Source: Bifidobacterium breve
Lineage (GTDB): Bacteria; Actinomycetota; Actinomycetes; Nanopelagicales; Nanopelagicaceae
Assembly (NCBI GenBank): GCA_945885625.1
Contig: CAMCYS010000001.1
Coordinates: 310,001-374,000, forward strand
Direction: 5' to 3'
Length of the DNA stretch: 64,000 nucleotides
Shown: positions 52,739 through 63,406 of the stretch, one piece after another
How positions within the stretch are numbered: the first letter of the stretch is position 1
Layout of the letters: each line of letters starts with the position of its first letter
Notes under the pieces: generated by a model
Database searches by the model: none
Told to the model about the DNA's origin: nothing
Seen by the model: the letters and a program-made list of their open reading frames with translations, nothing else
Program-made: the position numbers and the translations under genes

Positions 52739-54049
52739 ATGAAAATGAAGTTATCGGTTATCGGAACTGGTTACTTGGGCGCTACACATGCTGCCTGCAT
52801 GTCTTCTCTTGGTTTTGAGGTAATTGGCGTAGATACCGATGCCGCCAAAATTGCCCAATTAAGCAGAGGCGAGCTACCGTTTTATGAACCTGGCTTAGAT
52901 ACTTTATTGGCCGAAGAAGTTAAATCAGGTCGCCTAATATTTACCACGGATTTTTCATTGATAGCTGATGCAGATATGCACTTCGTTTGTGTTGGAACCC
53001 CGCAGAGTAAAGATGGCTTGGCAGCTGACTTAACATACGTACGTTCTTCAGTTGCGGCAATAACTCCGTACCTAAAGTCAGGTTCCTTAGTAGTCGGAAA
53101 ATCAACTGTGCCAGTTGGTACTGCACAATCTTTGCGAGCAGAGTTACTCAAATCTGCGCCCCAGGCAGATTTGGCCTGGAACCCAGAGTTTCTTCGGGAG
53201 GGATTTGCCGTAGAAGATACGTTGCGTCCTAATCGTTTAGTAGTAGGTGTAACTAACGATAAGGCCGAAGAAATGCTGAAAGAAGTTTATGAACCGATCC
53301 TAACTATTGGTACCCCTTGGATTCGTGCTGATTTACCAACAGCTGAATTAGTAAAGGTTGCGGCTAACTCATTTTTGGCCACCAAGATTTCATTTATTAA
53401 TGCAATGGCCGAAGTTTGCGAAGCAGCTGGCGGCGATGTCACTGTGTTAGCAAAAGCGATCGGGTATGACCCACGCATTGGAAATCGTTTCCTACAAGCT
53501 GGAATCGGATTTGGCGGTGGCTGTTTACCTAAAGACATCCGGGCTTTCATGGCTCGAGCTGAAGAGCTTGGTGCAAAGCAAGCTCTGGAATTCTTGACTG
53601 AAATTGATGCGATTAATTTACGAGCTCGCCAACGCGTTATCGATGTAGTGAGAGCAGACCTCTCTGAAGATTTAACTAAGTATAAAATTGCAGTTTTAGG
53701 GGCAGCCTTCAAGCCTGATAGTGATGACGTTCGAGACTCCCCAGCTTTAGATATCGCAGCGCAGTTACTAGCAGCTGGCGCACAGGTGGTCGTGCATGAT
53801 CCAAAAGCAATTGAAAATGCTCGAAAGAGATTTCCTAACTTGGGTTTTACTGAGTCAATCGAGGAATGCGTCACTGGCGCTGACTTAATCTTGCACTTAA
53901 CTGAATGGAAGCAATACCGTGAGCTAGATCCAACAGCAATTAAGGCTTTAACTAAAGGGACTCTAATCATTGATGGCCGTAATGCGCTCGATCGTGAACT
54001 TTGGCGAGCAGCTGGATGGAGATTCCACGCATTGGGTCGTACGGATTAA
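52739..54049 (+). CDS. UDP-glucose/GDP-mannose dehydrogenase family protein
   Basis: About 436 residues: NAD fold KLSVIGTGYLGATHAACMSSLG at the start, VGTPQSKDGLAADL, the central helix, and the catalytic cysteine in GFGGGCLPKDIRAF near 257. The sequence is closest in feel to UDP-glucose 6-dehydrogenase, which makes UDP-glucuronate for envelope polysaccharides. I chose ATG 52739 (MKMKLSVIG), with AAGG about 8 nt upstream; the upstream in-frame codons overlap the LCP end in another frame. Confidence 0.9.
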   Translation: MKMKLSVIGTGYLGATHAACMSSLGFEVIGVDTDAAKIAQLSRGELPFYEPGLDTLLAEEVKSGRLIFTTDFSLIADADMHFVCVGTPQSKDGLAADLTYVRSSVAAITPYLKSGSLVVGKSTVPVGTAQSLRAELLKSAPQADLAWNPEFLREGFAVEDTLRPNRLVVGVTNDKAEEMLKEVYEPILTIGTPWIRADLPTAELVKVAANSFLATKISFINAMAEVCEAAGGDVTVLAKAIGYDPRIGNRFLQAGIGFGGGCLPKDIRAFMARAEELGAKQALEFLTEIDAINLRARQRVIDVVRADLSEDLTKYKIAVLGAAFKPDSDDVRDSPALDIAAQLLAAGAQVVVHDPKAIENARKRFPNLGFTESIEECVTGADLILHLTEWKQYRELDPTAIKALTKGTLIIDGRNALDRELWRAAGWRFHALGRTD

Positions 54050-54052
54050 TCG

Positions 54053-54451
54053 ATGAATACCACTGAGACAATTTCTCAAATACTTGAGCTAAAGAATTGG
54101 GCAGTTGTTGGATTGGGAAATAATCCAGATCGTCCAGCCTTTGGCGTCGCGAAGTTACTTCAGGCTAAAGGCCATCAGATTTTCCCGGTACATCCAAAAG
54201 CCAAAACAGTTCACGGCGTCATTGGCTATCAATCGCTACTAGATATTCCCACCCAAATCGATGTTGTTGACTGTTTTGTAAATTCTAATTTAGTTGGTGA
54301 GGTAGTTGATCAAGCAATCGCAATAGGGGCAAAGGCTGTTTGGCTGCAGCTTGGCGTGATTGACCAAGCCGCAATTGAGCGAGCTCAAACTGCTGGACTC
54401 TTAACAGTCATGGACCGTTGCCCAGCGATTGAATACCAACGATTGATTTAA
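54053..54451 (+). CDS. CoA-binding domain protein
   Basis: A 132-residue protein with the CoA-binding Rossmann domain: WAVVGLGNNPDRPAFGVAKLLQAKGHQIFPVHP near the N-terminus (landmarks VGLGNNPDRP and QIFPVHPKA), and VWLQLGVIDQAAIERAQTAG near 96-115. It is followed by CPAIEYQRL. Function unknown; the family is distantly related to succinyl-CoA synthetase. It begins 3 bp after the dehydrogenase stop. Confidence 0.85.
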   Translation: MNTTETISQILELKNWAVVGLGNNPDRPAFGVAKLLQAKGHQIFPVHPKAKTVHGVIGYQSLLDIPTQIDVVDCFVNSNLVGEVVDQAIAIGAKAVWLQLGVIDQAAIERAQTAGLLTVMDRCPAIEYQRLI

Positions 54452-54457
54452 TATTTT

Positions 54458-54964
54458 TTAGAAGCCAGTTTTATGATTACGGCGTGCAGTTAAATTCGCA
54501 CCTTTAGCTTTAGCTTCACTCTCTAATTCCTTGAGGTGATCTGATACTTGCTGTGAAATCTTTTCATTACTGATTCCCAAAATGCGTACTGCCAAAATTC
54601 CGGCATTCTTTGCGTTGCCAATTCCGACTGTTGCGACTGGAATCCCAGCTGGCATTTGCACAATTGAGAGAAGTGAATCCATGCCATCTAAATTCTTAAG
54701 TGGTACTGGCACGCCAATTACCGGCAAAGTGGTCAAGGATGCGACCATGCCAGGTAAATGTGCAGCGCCACCTGCGCCCGCAATAATCACCTTAGTTCCG
54801 TTGCTCTTTGCCGCTTGCGCAAAGGCGACCATTTCAAGGGGCATGCGATGAGCCGAAACAACTGCAGTTGAATATGAAATACCAAACTTGTCTAGTACCT
54901 GAGCGGCTTCTTCCATTACTGGCCAATCCGAATCTGACCCCATGATGATTGCTACATCACTCAT
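54458..54964 (-). CDS. purE: N5-carboxyaminoimidazole ribonucleotide mutase PurE
   Basis: A 168-residue enzyme starting [20 protein letters not shown], with [13 protein letters not shown] and [26 protein letters not shown], the complete PurE signature (landmarks SAHRMP and GAAHLPGM). It converts N5-CAIR to CAIR in purine synthesis. The ATG at 54964 overlaps the purK stop by 8 bp, as in many bacteria. Pathway partner of purK. Confidence 0.96.
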   Translation of the reverse strand: MSDVAIIMGSDSDWPVMEEAAQVLDKFGISYSTAVVSAHRMPLEMVAFAQAAKSNGTKVIIAGAGGAAHLPGMVASLTTLPVIGVPVPLKNLDGMDSLLSIVQMPAGIPVATVGIGNAKNAGILAVRILGISNEKISQQVSDHLKELESEAKAKGANLTARRNHKTGF

Positions 54965-56069
54965 CAATAACTCCGCCCATGTAGTCGACCGCATGTTGTA
55001 CTTCAGTGGTTAATTCTACGAGGTTTTCGCCAAGTAAAGTCACATGGCCAATCTTGCGGCCAGGTTTAACTTCCTTGCGATATTGGTGGACCTTTAATTT
55101 TGGCGTGCGAGCCAAGAGATGCAGATAGGGGCGATACATATCTTGCTTGTCGCCACCTAACACATTTCCCATGACTGCATACTTAGCAGTCATTGAGGTA
55201 TCCCCAAGTGGCAGATCTAGAATCGCCCGCAAATGTTGCTCAAACTGACTAGTAATTGACCCATCAATTGTCCAGTGGCCTGAGTTATGTGGACGCATAG
55301 CTAACTCGTTAATGAATAACTGATCACGCTTAACAAACATTTCAACAGCCATGACGCCAACTAATTTAATCTCGGCAGCGATATTAAGTGCCATTTGCTG
55401 CGCCTGCTGACCAAGTTCTTCAACTAAATCGGGGGCAGGTGCGATCGTCATAGTGCAGATGCCGTCACTCTGAACAGTTTGGGTTGGTGCCCAAGTTGCG
55501 GCTTGTCCATGAGGTGAGCGTGCCACCATCACTGAAATTTCAAAATCAAAATCAATCAATTCTTCAACAAGTAACTTGGGATTTTCTAACAGAATCGCGG
55601 CAAGTTCGCTTTCCGAGTTAACTTTCCAGACGCCGCGTCCATCGTAGCCACCTGAAATTGACTTAGCGATAACTGGATATTCCAAAATTTCACTTGCCGT
55701 AGTGACTATCTGCCACTTAGGAGATTGATAATTTGCTAACTTCTCACGCATGGCTGCTTTATCCTGTGAATAGATGAAACTCTCCGAAGTTGGATAGAAC
55801 TTAACCCCTTCACTTTCAAGGGCTCTAACTACCGAAATCGGAATTAGTTCATGCTCGAAAGTAAGTAAGTCACATTTCTTAGCGAATTCACGAACTTGAA
55901 CTAAATCACGGTAATCGCCAACTTCAAATTCAGTGACTTGCGCGCCCGAATCAGATGAAGATTGCGCAAGCAAAATGAGATCTACGCCTAGCGCTGCTGC
56001 GGGCGCGGCACTCATTCGGCCAAGTTGGCCAGCACCGATTATGCCGATACGCGGAAAAGATGATTTCAC
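54957..56069 (-). CDS. purK: N5-carboxyaminoimidazole ribonucleotide synthase PurK
   Basis: A 370-residue ATP-grasp enzyme. [20 protein letters not shown] at residues 8-27, [13 protein letters not shown] near 136-148, and the closing [17 protein letters not shown] near 268 are typical. It carboxylates AIR using ATP and bicarbonate. It follows birA by 4 bp and overlaps purE. Confidence 0.96.
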   Translation of the reverse strand: MKSSFPRIGIIGAGQLGRMSAAPAAALGVDLILLAQSSSDSGAQVTEFEVGDYRDLVQVREFAKKCDLLTFEHELIPISVVRALESEGVKFYPTSESFIYSQDKAAMREKLANYQSPKWQIVTTASEILEYPVIAKSISGGYDGRGVWKVNSESELAAILLENPKLLVEELIDFDFEISVMVARSPHGQAATWAPTQTVQSDGICTMTIAPAPDLVEELGQQAQQMALNIAAEIKLVGVMAVEMFVKRDQLFINELAMRPHNSGHWTIDGSITSQFEQHLRAILDLPLGDTSMTAKYAVMGNVLGGDKQDMYRPYLHLLARTPKLKVHQYRKEVKPGRKIGHVTLLGENLVELTTEVQHAVDYMGGVIDE

Positions 56070-56073
56070 TTGC

Positions 56074-56838
56074 CTATCGTAGGTGAATCACATCGCCTAC
56101 GTTAACTCGAGCACCGTTGGCCAACTGTAATTCACCTACATCGGTGATTCCTGTCGCTCGTGAACTGATTATCTCGCCCGAAGGTAAGTGAACTTCAACC
56201 TCTTTGCCCAGAGTAGAACTAACTTGGCGGTATTGCTCGAACCCGATATTCGAACCGCTTTCCCAGAGCTCAATAGTTAGTGCGAGGTTCGTTAAGATCT
56301 CAGAGAGAATAACGTTGCGATTTAGTTCAGCAAAATTTTCTAGCTTCAATGATGTTGCTGTTGGTACTGGTAGCTCAGATTTAACCATTTCAACATTTAG
56401 GCCAATACCAACTATGACACCGTCGGGTCTGGCTTCTGCAAGAATTCCAGCAACTTTCCTCTCGCCAATTAATAGATCATTAGGCCACTTTAAATTTGTC
56501 TCAAGTTTTTCATCTAAATTACTTAGAGCATTAACTAAACTCAAGCCAGCCAATAATGGAATTGCGCTCCATTCCATTTTATTTCGCTTTGGTTCGAGAT
56601 AAAGCGAAAAAAGAAGTGCACTTGATTCTGTTGCCTCGAAGGTACGATCTATTCTGCCTCGACCAGCACTTTGAAATTCCGTTACAAAAACTTCGCCATG
56701 TTGCAAATTTTCTTTTCCGATAAGTTCGGATTGGGTGGATGTCAGAGATTGGAAAACACTTACCCGCCAGTAACTGCCGCGCAATGTTGCGTTGATCGCA
56801 CTCTCATTGAGCGCTTCTCGAAGCATTTCCACCTCCAT
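56074..56838 (-). CDS. birA: Biotin--[acetyl-CoA-carboxylase] ligase BirA
   Basis: A 254-residue class I ligase without the DNA-binding domain. STQSELIGKE and FQSAGRGRIDR form the biotin/AMP loop (GRGR), then KWPNDLLIGERKVAGILAEA; a small C-terminal domain follows. It attaches biotin to AccA3, encoded 2.4 kb away. Two starts compete: ATG 56838, which has the leaderless TACGGT 7 nt upstream, and ATG 56826, which has a strong GGAGGTGG 5 nt upstream. I list the longer form. It leads purK and purE. Confidence 0.92.
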   Translation of the reverse strand: MEVEMLREALNESAINATLRGSYWRVSVFQSLTSTQSELIGKENLQHGEVFVTEFQSAGRGRIDRTFEATESSALLFSLYLEPKRNKMEWSAIPLLAGLSLVNALSNLDEKLETNLKWPNDLLIGERKVAGILAEARPDGVIVGIGLNVEMVKSELPVPTATSLKLENFAELNRNVILSEILTNLALTIELWESGSNIGFEQYRQVSSTLGKEVEVHLPSGEIISSRATGITDVGELQLANGARVNVGDVIHLR

Positions 56839-56844
56839 AACTAG

Positions 56845-56851
56845 TACCGTA
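56845..56851. promoter_or_regulatory. Shared bidirectional -10 element (TACCGTA) between birA and accD5
   Basis: The 7-mer TACCGTA gives TACCGT on the plus strand (56845-56850), 6 nt before the accD5 ATG at 56857, and TACGGT on the minus strand (56851-56846), 7 nt before the birA ATG at 56838. Only 18 bp separate the two start codons. Both genes would be leaderless and fire from the same base pairs. Confidence 0.55.
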
Positions 56852-56856
56852 GGGGT

Positions 56857-58428
56857 ATGAAGCCAGATCTACATACTACTGCCGGGAAAATTGAAGATCT
56901 TCGCAATCGCCTAAGTGAAGCTGTCCATGCTGGTTCCGAAAGTGCGATTGATAAGCAACATGCCAAAGGAAAAATGACTGCGCGCGAGCGCGTTGAAAAA
57001 CTTGTAGATGCCGGTTCGTTTACTGAGTTCGATGAATTTGCTCGCCATCGTTCTGTGCATTTTGGCATGGAGAAGAATCGTCCGTACGGAGATGGCGTAA
57101 TTATTGGAATCGCCACAATTGATGGTCGCAATATCGCGCTCTTCTCGCAAGATTTCACGGTTATGGGCGGAAGTCTCGGCGAAGTAATGGCCGAGAAGAT
57201 CGTCAAGATTATGGAATACGCCCTCAAGAATGGCATGCCCTTAATAGGAATTAGTGATTCTGGTGGAGCTCGCATTCAAGAAGGTGTCTCAGCGCTCAGC
57301 GGGTACGGCCGCATCTTTAGATTAAATACCCGCTCCTCTGGTGTCATCCCACAGATTTCCTTAATTCTTGGCCCCTGTGCAGGTGGCGCGGCTTATTCGC
57401 CAGCGCTTACAGACTTCACGGTAATGGTAAATGAAACCTCACATATGTTTATTACCGGGCCAGATGTGATTAAGACGGTAACCGGTGAAGAAGTTGGCAT
57501 GGAAGAACTTGGTGGAGCTCATACGCACAATACCAAGACCGGTAATTCACATTACTTAGCTCAAAATGAAGATGACGCAATCGATTATGTCAAAGCACTT
57601 CTCTCATATTTACCTAGTAACAATATGGATGGCGCTCCTCATTTGCCAGCTACTGAGAGTTTAGAAAAGAAGTTAACCGATAACGCGCTAGATACTTTGA
57701 TTCCAGATAGCCCCAACCAACCGTACGACATGAAGGTTTTGATACAGGCGTTACTTGATGAAGGTGAATTCCTAGAAGTTCACTCTCTATATGCCCCAAA
57801 CATTGTGGTTGGTTTTGGTCGCATTGAAGGCGAGTCAGTTGGCATCATTGCCAATCAACCGCAGCAATTAGCTGGCACGCTAGATATCAATTCCAGCGAA
57901 AAAGCAGCGCGCTTCTTACGTTTCTGCGATGCCTTCAATATTCCAATTCTTACCTTGGTTGATGTGCCTGGCTTCTTGCCCGGGACCGAACAAGAGTGGG
58001 ATGGAATTATTCGTCGCGGAGCTAAATTACTTTACGCCTACGCTGAAGCATCTGTTCCACTCGTAACTTTAATTACTCGTAAAGCTTACGGTGGTGCTTT
58101 CATTGTGATGGGCTCAAAATATATTGGTGCTGATATCAATTTAGCTTGGCCAAGTGCTGAAATTGCTGTAATGGGCGCCCAAGGTGCAGTAAACATTCTC
58201 TACCGCAATGAGTTAAAGAATGCGGCTGATCCAGAAATCAAGCGAGCTGAGTTGATCACTGAATACAACGAAACTTTAGCTAATCCTTACTTGGCAGCCG
58301 AACGTGGATATATCGATGCTGTTATCAAGCCGAGCCAAACTCGCGAATACATCACCAAGGCATTTAGATCTCTTAAGACTAAGCGCGATGCGCTGCCACC
58401 ACGTAAGCACGGAAATATTCCACTCTAA
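56857..58428 (+). CDS. accD5: Acyl-CoA carboxylase beta subunit AccD5
   Basis: A 523-residue carboxyltransferase. [20 protein letters not shown] near 130-149 and [19 protein letters not shown] near 168-186 form the oxyanion sites; [11 protein letters not shown] and [16 protein letters not shown] near 415 complete the active site. It carboxylates propionyl- or acetyl-CoA with AccA3 and AccE5. Start ATG 56857 from the shared promoter. The stop overlaps the accE ATG (TAATG). Confidence 0.95.
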   Translation: MKPDLHTTAGKIEDLRNRLSEAVHAGSESAIDKQHAKGKMTARERVEKLVDAGSFTEFDEFARHRSVHFGMEKNRPYGDGVIIGIATIDGRNIALFSQDFTVMGGSLGEVMAEKIVKIMEYALKNGMPLIGISDSGGARIQEGVSALSGYGRIFRLNTRSSGVIPQISLILGPCAGGAAYSPALTDFTVMVNETSHMFITGPDVIKTVTGEEVGMEELGGAHTHNTKTGNSHYLAQNEDDAIDYVKALLSYLPSNNMDGAPHLPATESLEKKLTDNALDTLIPDSPNQPYDMKVLIQALLDEGEFLEVHSLYAPNIVVGFGRIEGESVGIIANQPQQLAGTLDINSSEKAARFLRFCDAFNIPILTLVDVPGFLPGTEQEWDGIIRRGAKLLYAYAEASVPLVTLITRKAYGGAFIVMGSKYIGADINLAWPSAEIAVMGAQGAVNILYRNELKNAADPEIKRAELITEYNETLANPYLAAERGYIDAVIKPSQTREYITKAFRSLKTKRDALPPRKHGNIPL

Positions 58429-58625
58429 TGACTGCGCCAAAGAGGACATTTAGCGTCATTGCAGGAAACCCTTCTGCCGATGAACTTGCTGCGATCGAAA
58501 TTGCGCTGGCAAATCATAAACGTGAAGAGCTAAAACCGGTTGTTAAGCGAAGTGTTTGGGCGATGCCTTTGATGCGTACTCAACTCCCGCAACAAATTAA
58601 GTTCGGTTCGGGGCGTAATTTCTAA
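58428..58625 (+). CDS. accE5: Acyl-CoA carboxylase epsilon subunit AccE5
   Basis: A 65-residue protein starting [27 protein letters not shown]. The FSVIAGNPSADELAA segment and the basic middle match actinobacterial epsilon subunits, which bridge AccA and AccD and raise activity. The ATG at 58428 overlaps the accD5 stop by one base, and maf follows one base after its stop. Confidence 0.87.
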   Translation: MTAPKRTFSVIAGNPSADELAAIEIALANHKREELKPVVKRSVWAMPLMRTQLPQQIKFGSGRNF

Positions 58626-58626
58626 G

Positions 58627-59229
58627 ATGACTAGATTGATTTTAGCTTCCGCATCTACTTCTCGCAGACGACTACTCGAGTCGGCCGGCTTGAAACCAGA
58701 GATTATTGTTAGTGACGTCGATGAAGAAACCGAATTTTTCAATGCGATGTCTCCTGTCGATATGGTGATTGCGCTGGCAATCACGAAGGCGCATACTGTT
58801 CGTGAACAGATAACGGGTGATGCGGTGATTATTGCTTGTGACTCCACTTTTGAATTCGATGGGGTCTCGCTAGGCAAACCAGGTACCCCCGATGTAGCGA
58901 CCGAACGAGCAAGTCGGGTGCGCAGTAATTCCGGCCTACTTCACACTGGTCATTGCATTATAGATACCAGCAAGGACCGCGAAATTTCAGGTCGAGTAAC
59001 TACTAAAGTAACTTTTTCACAGATGAGCGATTTAGAGATTGCTGATTACGTCTCAACTGGCGAACCATTACATGTTGCCGGTGGTTTTACGCTCGATGGT
59101 TTTAGTTCACCATTTATTCCGAGTATCGAAGGCGATTACACAAACGTGGTTGGTATCTCAATGCCTTTTTTGCGAACTGCCATGGCTGAACTTGGATACA
59201 CCTGGCCGCAAGTAAAGGAGCTCGGATGA
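58627..59229 (+). CDS. maf: Maf-like nucleoside triphosphate pyrophosphatase
   Basis: A 200-residue ITPase/dTTPase-type house-cleaning enzyme. [19 protein letters not shown] at residues 3-21, SDVDEE near 32, [11 protein letters not shown] near 68 and [12 protein letters not shown] near 178 are the Maf motifs. It removes non-canonical nucleotides such as dTTP/UTP analogues. Context between accE5 and accA3 is as in mycobacteria (Rv3282). Confidence 0.92.
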   Translation: MTRLILASASTSRRRLLESAGLKPEIIVSDVDEETEFFNAMSPVDMVIALAITKAHTVREQITGDAVIIACDSTFEFDGVSLGKPGTPDVATERASRVRSNSGLLHTGHCIIDTSKDREISGRVTTKVTFSQMSDLEIADYVSTGEPLHVAGGFTLDGFSSPFIPSIEGDYTNVVGISMPFLRTAMAELGYTWPQVKELG

Positions 59230-60944
59230 AACGCGTTCTGATTGCTAATCGTGGCGAAATTGCTGTTCGCATTATTAGAGCTTGCGCCGACCATGGCTTA
59301 GAGAGCGTTGCGGTTTACTCTGAAACTGATCGAGATTCAATGCATGCGCAAATGGCAGATTTGGCTTATTCCTTAATTGGCACAACAGCAGCGCAGACTT
59401 ATTTAAATATTGAGAAGTTAATTGCCCTCGCAAAGAAATCTGGCGCTGACGCGGTTCACCCTGGTTATGGATTTCTCTCTGAAAATGCTGACTTTGCACA
59501 AGCCGTAATTGATGCTGGTTTAATCTGGATTGGTCCCCCACCGGCTGCGATTAGAGCCCTGGGAGATAAAGTCTCGGCTCGCAAAATTGCCGCAAAAGCT
59601 GGAGCCCCACTTGTGGCCGGAACCGCAGATCCAGTTGATAACCACGATCAAATTATTGCTTTTGCTAAAGAGCATGGCTTGCCTGTTGCAATCAAAGCAG
59701 CTCATGGCGGCGGCGGTCGCGGACTAAAAATTGCGTTCACGATGGCCGAAATTCCAGAGGCTTTTGCATCAGCAGTCCGTGAAGCTATTGCTGGCTTTGG
59801 CCGCGGTGAGTGCTTCGTCGAACGATATTTAGATAAGCCACGCCATGTTGAGACCCAGGTGTTAGTTGATAAATTTGGCAATGCCGCAGTGATAAGTACA
59901 CGTGACTGCTCATTGCAGCGCCGTCATCAGAAATTAGTTGAGGAAGCACCTGCCCCATTCTTAACCGATGGGCAAAATGAAGAGCTATACCGCTCATCTA
60001 AAGCAATTATGAAAGAAGCTGGCTACATCGGTGCCGGCACTTGCGAATTCTTAATTGGCGTCGATGGCACCATTTCATTTCTTGAAGTAAACACTCGCTT
60101 ACAAGTAGAGCACCCAGTAAGTGAAGAAGTAACCGGAATAGATTTGGTTCGCGAGCAATTCCGAATCGCAATGGGTGAAGAACTTGGGTACACGGATCCA
60201 GTAATTCGTGGCCACTCTCTTGAGTTCCGAATCAATGGCGAAGATCCAGGACGTTCTTTCTTGCCCGCCCCTGGTCGCATTACCAAGATGTCACTACCAA
60301 CTGGGCCAGGTGTAAGAGTTGACACTGGTTTCAGATCAGGCGATGCCATCACCGGAAACTTCGATTCTTTGTTAGCCAAATTAATTGTGACAGGCGCTAC
60401 CCGAGAGCAAGCAATAACTCGCGCACGTCGGGCGATTGCCGAATTCACAATTGAAGGAATGGCGACCGCGCTTCCATTCCACCAAGCAATTCTGCAGGAT
60501 CCCGCTTTCACTCAAGAATTTAAGGTTTACACCAGCTACATCGAAAATGAATTCAAAAACGAAATTCCAGAGTTTAAGATTTTGCCGCTAGAAGCGCAGA
60601 CCAAAGCGGCAGCCGATCATTTAGTAGCAGAAATTAATGGAAAACGTTTTGAAATCTTGGTGCATGCGCCAGAGCCAGTTGTAAAGCGTCATCGTGCGAA
60701 AGACGCTCTCGCTGGTGGTGCCGGCGGTGTGGGTTTAACCAGCCCAATGCAAGGCACGGTCGTAAAAGTTGCAGTAACCGAAGGTCAAAGCGTTGAAAAA
60801 GGCGACCTAATAATCGTGCTCGAGGCCATGAAGATGGAGCAGCCGTTAATGGCTCATCGCGCAGGTGTGATCTCTAATTTAACTGCAGTAATTGGTGAGA
60901 CGGTTACGAGTGGCACCGTGCTCTGTGACATTATTGAGGCATGA
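59226..60944 (+). CDS. accA3: Acyl-CoA carboxylase alpha subunit AccA3 (biotin carboxylase-BCCP)
   Basis: A 572-residue fusion. The biotin carboxylase part (1-445) has [41 protein letters not shown] (ATP loop), [18 protein letters not shown] and [14 protein letters not shown]. The BCCP part carries the biotin lysine in [11 protein letters not shown] near 533-543. It makes carboxybiotin for AccD5. BirA, which biotinylates it, is encoded just upstream on the other strand. It overlaps maf and punA by 4 bp each. Confidence 0.96.
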   Translation: MKRVLIANRGEIAVRIIRACADHGLESVAVYSETDRDSMHAQMADLAYSLIGTTAAQTYLNIEKLIALAKKSGADAVHPGYGFLSENADFAQAVIDAGLIWIGPPPAAIRALGDKVSARKIAAKAGAPLVAGTADPVDNHDQIIAFAKEHGLPVAIKAAHGGGGRGLKIAFTMAEIPEAFASAVREAIAGFGRGECFVERYLDKPRHVETQVLVDKFGNAAVISTRDCSLQRRHQKLVEEAPAPFLTDGQNEELYRSSKAIMKEAGYIGAGTCEFLIGVDGTISFLEVNTRLQVEHPVSEEVTGIDLVREQFRIAMGEELGYTDPVIRGHSLEFRINGEDPGRSFLPAPGRITKMSLPTGPGVRVDTGFRSGDAITGNFDSLLAKLIVTGATREQAITRARRAIAEFTIEGMATALPFHQAILQDPAFTQEFKVYTSYIENEFKNEIPEFKILPLEAQTKAAADHLVAEINGKRFEILVHAPEPVVKRHRAKDALAGGAGGVGLTSPMQGTVVKVAVTEGQSVEKGDLIIVLEAMKMEQPLMAHRAGVISNLTAVIGETVTSGTVLCDIIEA

Positions 60945-61750
60945 GCCAACCGCTAATTAACGCTGAATCTGCCGCTGCTGAAATTGCAAAGCGGTCAGGA
61001 GTCCCCGCCCACGATGTTGCTTTAGTAATGGGATCAGGCTGGATTAGCGCAACCGATGCCTTGGGTACACCAAAGTTTGAATGTGATGCTCACGAACTAC
61101 CAGGGTTTTTAGCACCTGCAGTTGAAGGACATTCCGGGAAAGTTCGTTCCTATGAAATTACCGAAAATGGTAAAACCGTTCGAGTCTTGGTTTTTCTGGG
61201 CCGCACCCACCTTTACGAAGGTAAAGGAATGGAACCGGTAGTTCATGGCGTGCGCACTGCAGTTAAAGCAGGTTGCAAAGTTGTCGTACTAACAAATGCC
61301 TGCGGTGGCATTAACACTGACTACAAAGTTGGCCAACCAGTTTTGATTCGTGATCACATTTCATTAACTGCTGCCTCACCACTTGAAGGTGCCAACTTTG
61401 TAGATTTGACTGATCTATATAGCAAGCGAATTCGCGCCATCGTTAAAGGCGAAGATGGCTCTTTAGCTGAAGGTGTTTATGTGCACTGGCGTGGCCCAAC
61501 TTACGAGACCCCAGCTGAGATTCTAATGATGCGCGGAATGGGCGCTGATTTAGTTGGTATGTCTACCGTTCCTGAGGCAATTGCTGCTCATGCTCTCGGT
61601 GCTGAAGTTCTAGGTATTTCGCTAGTAACTAATGCTGCAGCCGGCGTAACTGGTGAGAAGTTAAACCACGAAGAAGTTATTGCAGCCGGAAAAGCGGCAG
61701 CTGATCGAATGGGCAAGTTATTAAAGAGCGTAATCCCAAAGTTAGTTTGA
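60941..61750 (+). CDS. punA: Purine-nucleoside phosphorylase
   Basis: A 269-residue trimeric PNP of the PunA/DeoD2 type. [31 protein letters not shown] (about 86-104), [19 protein letters not shown] and [24 protein letters not shown] are the substrate sites. It splits inosine and guanosine to base and ribose-1-phosphate, which PmmB and DeoC downstream can further use. Same order as Rv3307-Rv3308. Confidence 0.93.
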   Translation: MSQPLINAESAAAEIAKRSGVPAHDVALVMGSGWISATDALGTPKFECDAHELPGFLAPAVEGHSGKVRSYEITENGKTVRVLVFLGRTHLYEGKGMEPVVHGVRTAVKAGCKVVVLTNACGGINTDYKVGQPVLIRDHISLTAASPLEGANFVDLTDLYSKRIRAIVKGEDGSLAEGVYVHWRGPTYETPAEILMMRGMGADLVGMSTVPEAIAAHALGAEVLGISLVTNAAAGVTGEKLNHEEVIAAGKAAADRMGKLLKSVIPKLV

Positions 61751-61765
61751 GTTAATCTTTTAAAA

Positions 61766-63388
61766 ATGGATCAAAAATTAGCTGCCGAAGTTTCTGCTTG
61801 GATCGCTGATGACCCAGATCCAAAAACGGCAGCGCAATTACAAGCTTTACTAGCCGCCGGCAACGAAGTAGAACTTCGCAAATACTTCAACGGCTTTCTA
61901 CAATTTGGAACCGCTGGATTACGTGGCCCAATTGGCCCTGGTCCGTCCTGCATGAATAACGCAGTCGTGGGGCGGACTGCTGCAGGCCTAGTTGCTTATA
62001 TGAAAGAACGTGGCCTTAAAAGCGTAGTTATTGGTCGCGATGCTCGCCATGGTTCAGAGGATTTCACGCAAACTAGCGCCGAGATCTTTAGTGGTGCTGG
62101 CATGAAGGTTTATGTATTGCCCAGACCGCTGCCAACACCTGTTTTAGCTTTTGCGGTTAATGAATTAGGCGTTGATGTCGGCGTAATGGTCACTGCCAGC
62201 CATAACCCGCCCCAAGATAACGGTTACAAGGTCTATTTAGGTGGCACAGTCGATGGCATTGAATATCGCGGTAGTCAAATAATTTCGCCCACTGATAAAT
62301 CAATTTCAAACCAGATCGATCAAGTTACTTCACTTAAATCTCAGCCACGTGGTACCGAGTGGGAAGTATTAAGTGAAGAGATTGTTCATAAGTACACATC
62401 TCGCACTGCACTCTTAGGGCCAAGACCAGCTGATCTAAAAATTGTTTATACCGCAATGCATGGCGTAGGCACTAAGACTTTGCAACACGTTTTTCATAAA
62501 GCTGGATTCGCCTCGTTGATTTTGGTTGATGCCCAAGCTGATCCAGATCCAGACTTTCCAACCGTGGCATTTCCAAATCCCGAAGAACCTGGCGCAATTG
62601 ATTTAGCGCTAGAGACAGCCAAAGCCTTTGCTGCTGATTTAGTTATTGCTAATGATCCTGATGCAGATCGTTGCGCCGCGGCCATCAATGATCCGAAAAC
62701 TGGTTGGCGCATGCTTCGTGGCGATGAACTGGGCGTGGTTCTAGGTGAATCAATTGCCCGCAGTACTAATTCTGGAATTCTGGCTAACTCTATTGTTTCC
62801 TCGTCTATTTTGAGCAAGATTGCTAAACATTACAATTTAGATTTCGTTGAAACCCTAACTGGATTTAAATATTTAGCCAAGATTCCAAACCTGACTTTTG
62901 GATATGAAGAAGCACTTGGTTATTGTGTAGATGCCCAAACTGTTAACGATAAAGATGGCTTGTCTGCAGCGCTAATGTTGGCTCAGATTGCCGTTGATTT
63001 AAAGCGTCAAGATAAAACTATTCTTGATTTACTTAATGAAGTCTGGGCTCGTCATGGTTTCCATGGAACCGAACAAATTTCGATTCGGGTAAATCAACTA
63101 AGCGATGTCACTAATTTAATGAGTGGGCTGCGGGCTAATCCACCTCAAATGATTGCGGGCCGCGAAGTTGAAAGTATTGATGATCTAGAAAAACCAAGTA
63201 ACGATTTGCCACCAACTGATGGTTTGCGAATTTGGCTAGCTGGCGGAATACGAATAATTATTCGCCCCAGTGGCACCGAGGCAAAAATGAAGTGTTACGT
63301 CGAAGTGATCGCCCCAGATGCGACGAGTGCCCAAATCGTGCTAGATGAACTAAGATCACCTCTAAAGACGCTACTCACACTCAATTAA
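61766..63388 (+). CDS. pmmB: Phospho-sugar mutase PmmB (phosphopentomutase-like)
   Basis: A 540-residue alpha-D-phosphohexomutase of the long (PGM2-like) branch. The phosphoserine TASHNP is near 146-151, the metal loop NDPDADR near 297-303, GYEEALGYCVD near 372 and the phosphate loop RPSGTEAKMKCY near 498-509. Placed between punA and deoC, phosphopentomutase activity (ribose-1- to ribose-5-phosphate) is at least as likely as phosphomannomutase. A TAATCT sits 7 nt before the ATG, only 2 bp after the punA stop, and may be an internal promoter. Confidence 0.92.
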   Translation: MDQKLAAEVSAWIADDPDPKTAAQLQALLAAGNEVELRKYFNGFLQFGTAGLRGPIGPGPSCMNNAVVGRTAAGLVAYMKERGLKSVVIGRDARHGSEDFTQTSAEIFSGAGMKVYVLPRPLPTPVLAFAVNELGVDVGVMVTASHNPPQDNGYKVYLGGTVDGIEYRGSQIISPTDKSISNQIDQVTSLKSQPRGTEWEVLSEEIVHKYTSRTALLGPRPADLKIVYTAMHGVGTKTLQHVFHKAGFASLILVDAQADPDPDFPTVAFPNPEEPGAIDLALETAKAFAADLVIANDPDADRCAAAINDPKTGWRMLRGDELGVVLGESIARSTNSGILANSIVSSSILSKIAKHYNLDFVETLTGFKYLAKIPNLTFGYEEALGYCVDAQTVNDKDGLSAALMLAQIAVDLKRQDKTILDLLNEVWARHGFHGTEQISIRVNQLSDVTNLMSGLRANPPQMIAGREVESIDDLEKPSNDLPPTDGLRIWLAGGIRIIIRPSGTEAKMKCYVEVIAPDATSAQIVLDELRSPLKTLLTLN

Positions 63389-63406
63389 AAGCGAAAGGCG
63401 GGTTCC

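Noticed and set aside
53287..53970. 227-codon minus-strand frame inside the UDP-sugar dehydrogenase
   Set aside because: It is fully antisense to a well-conserved enzyme; serine/arginine-rich shadow composition and no promoter.
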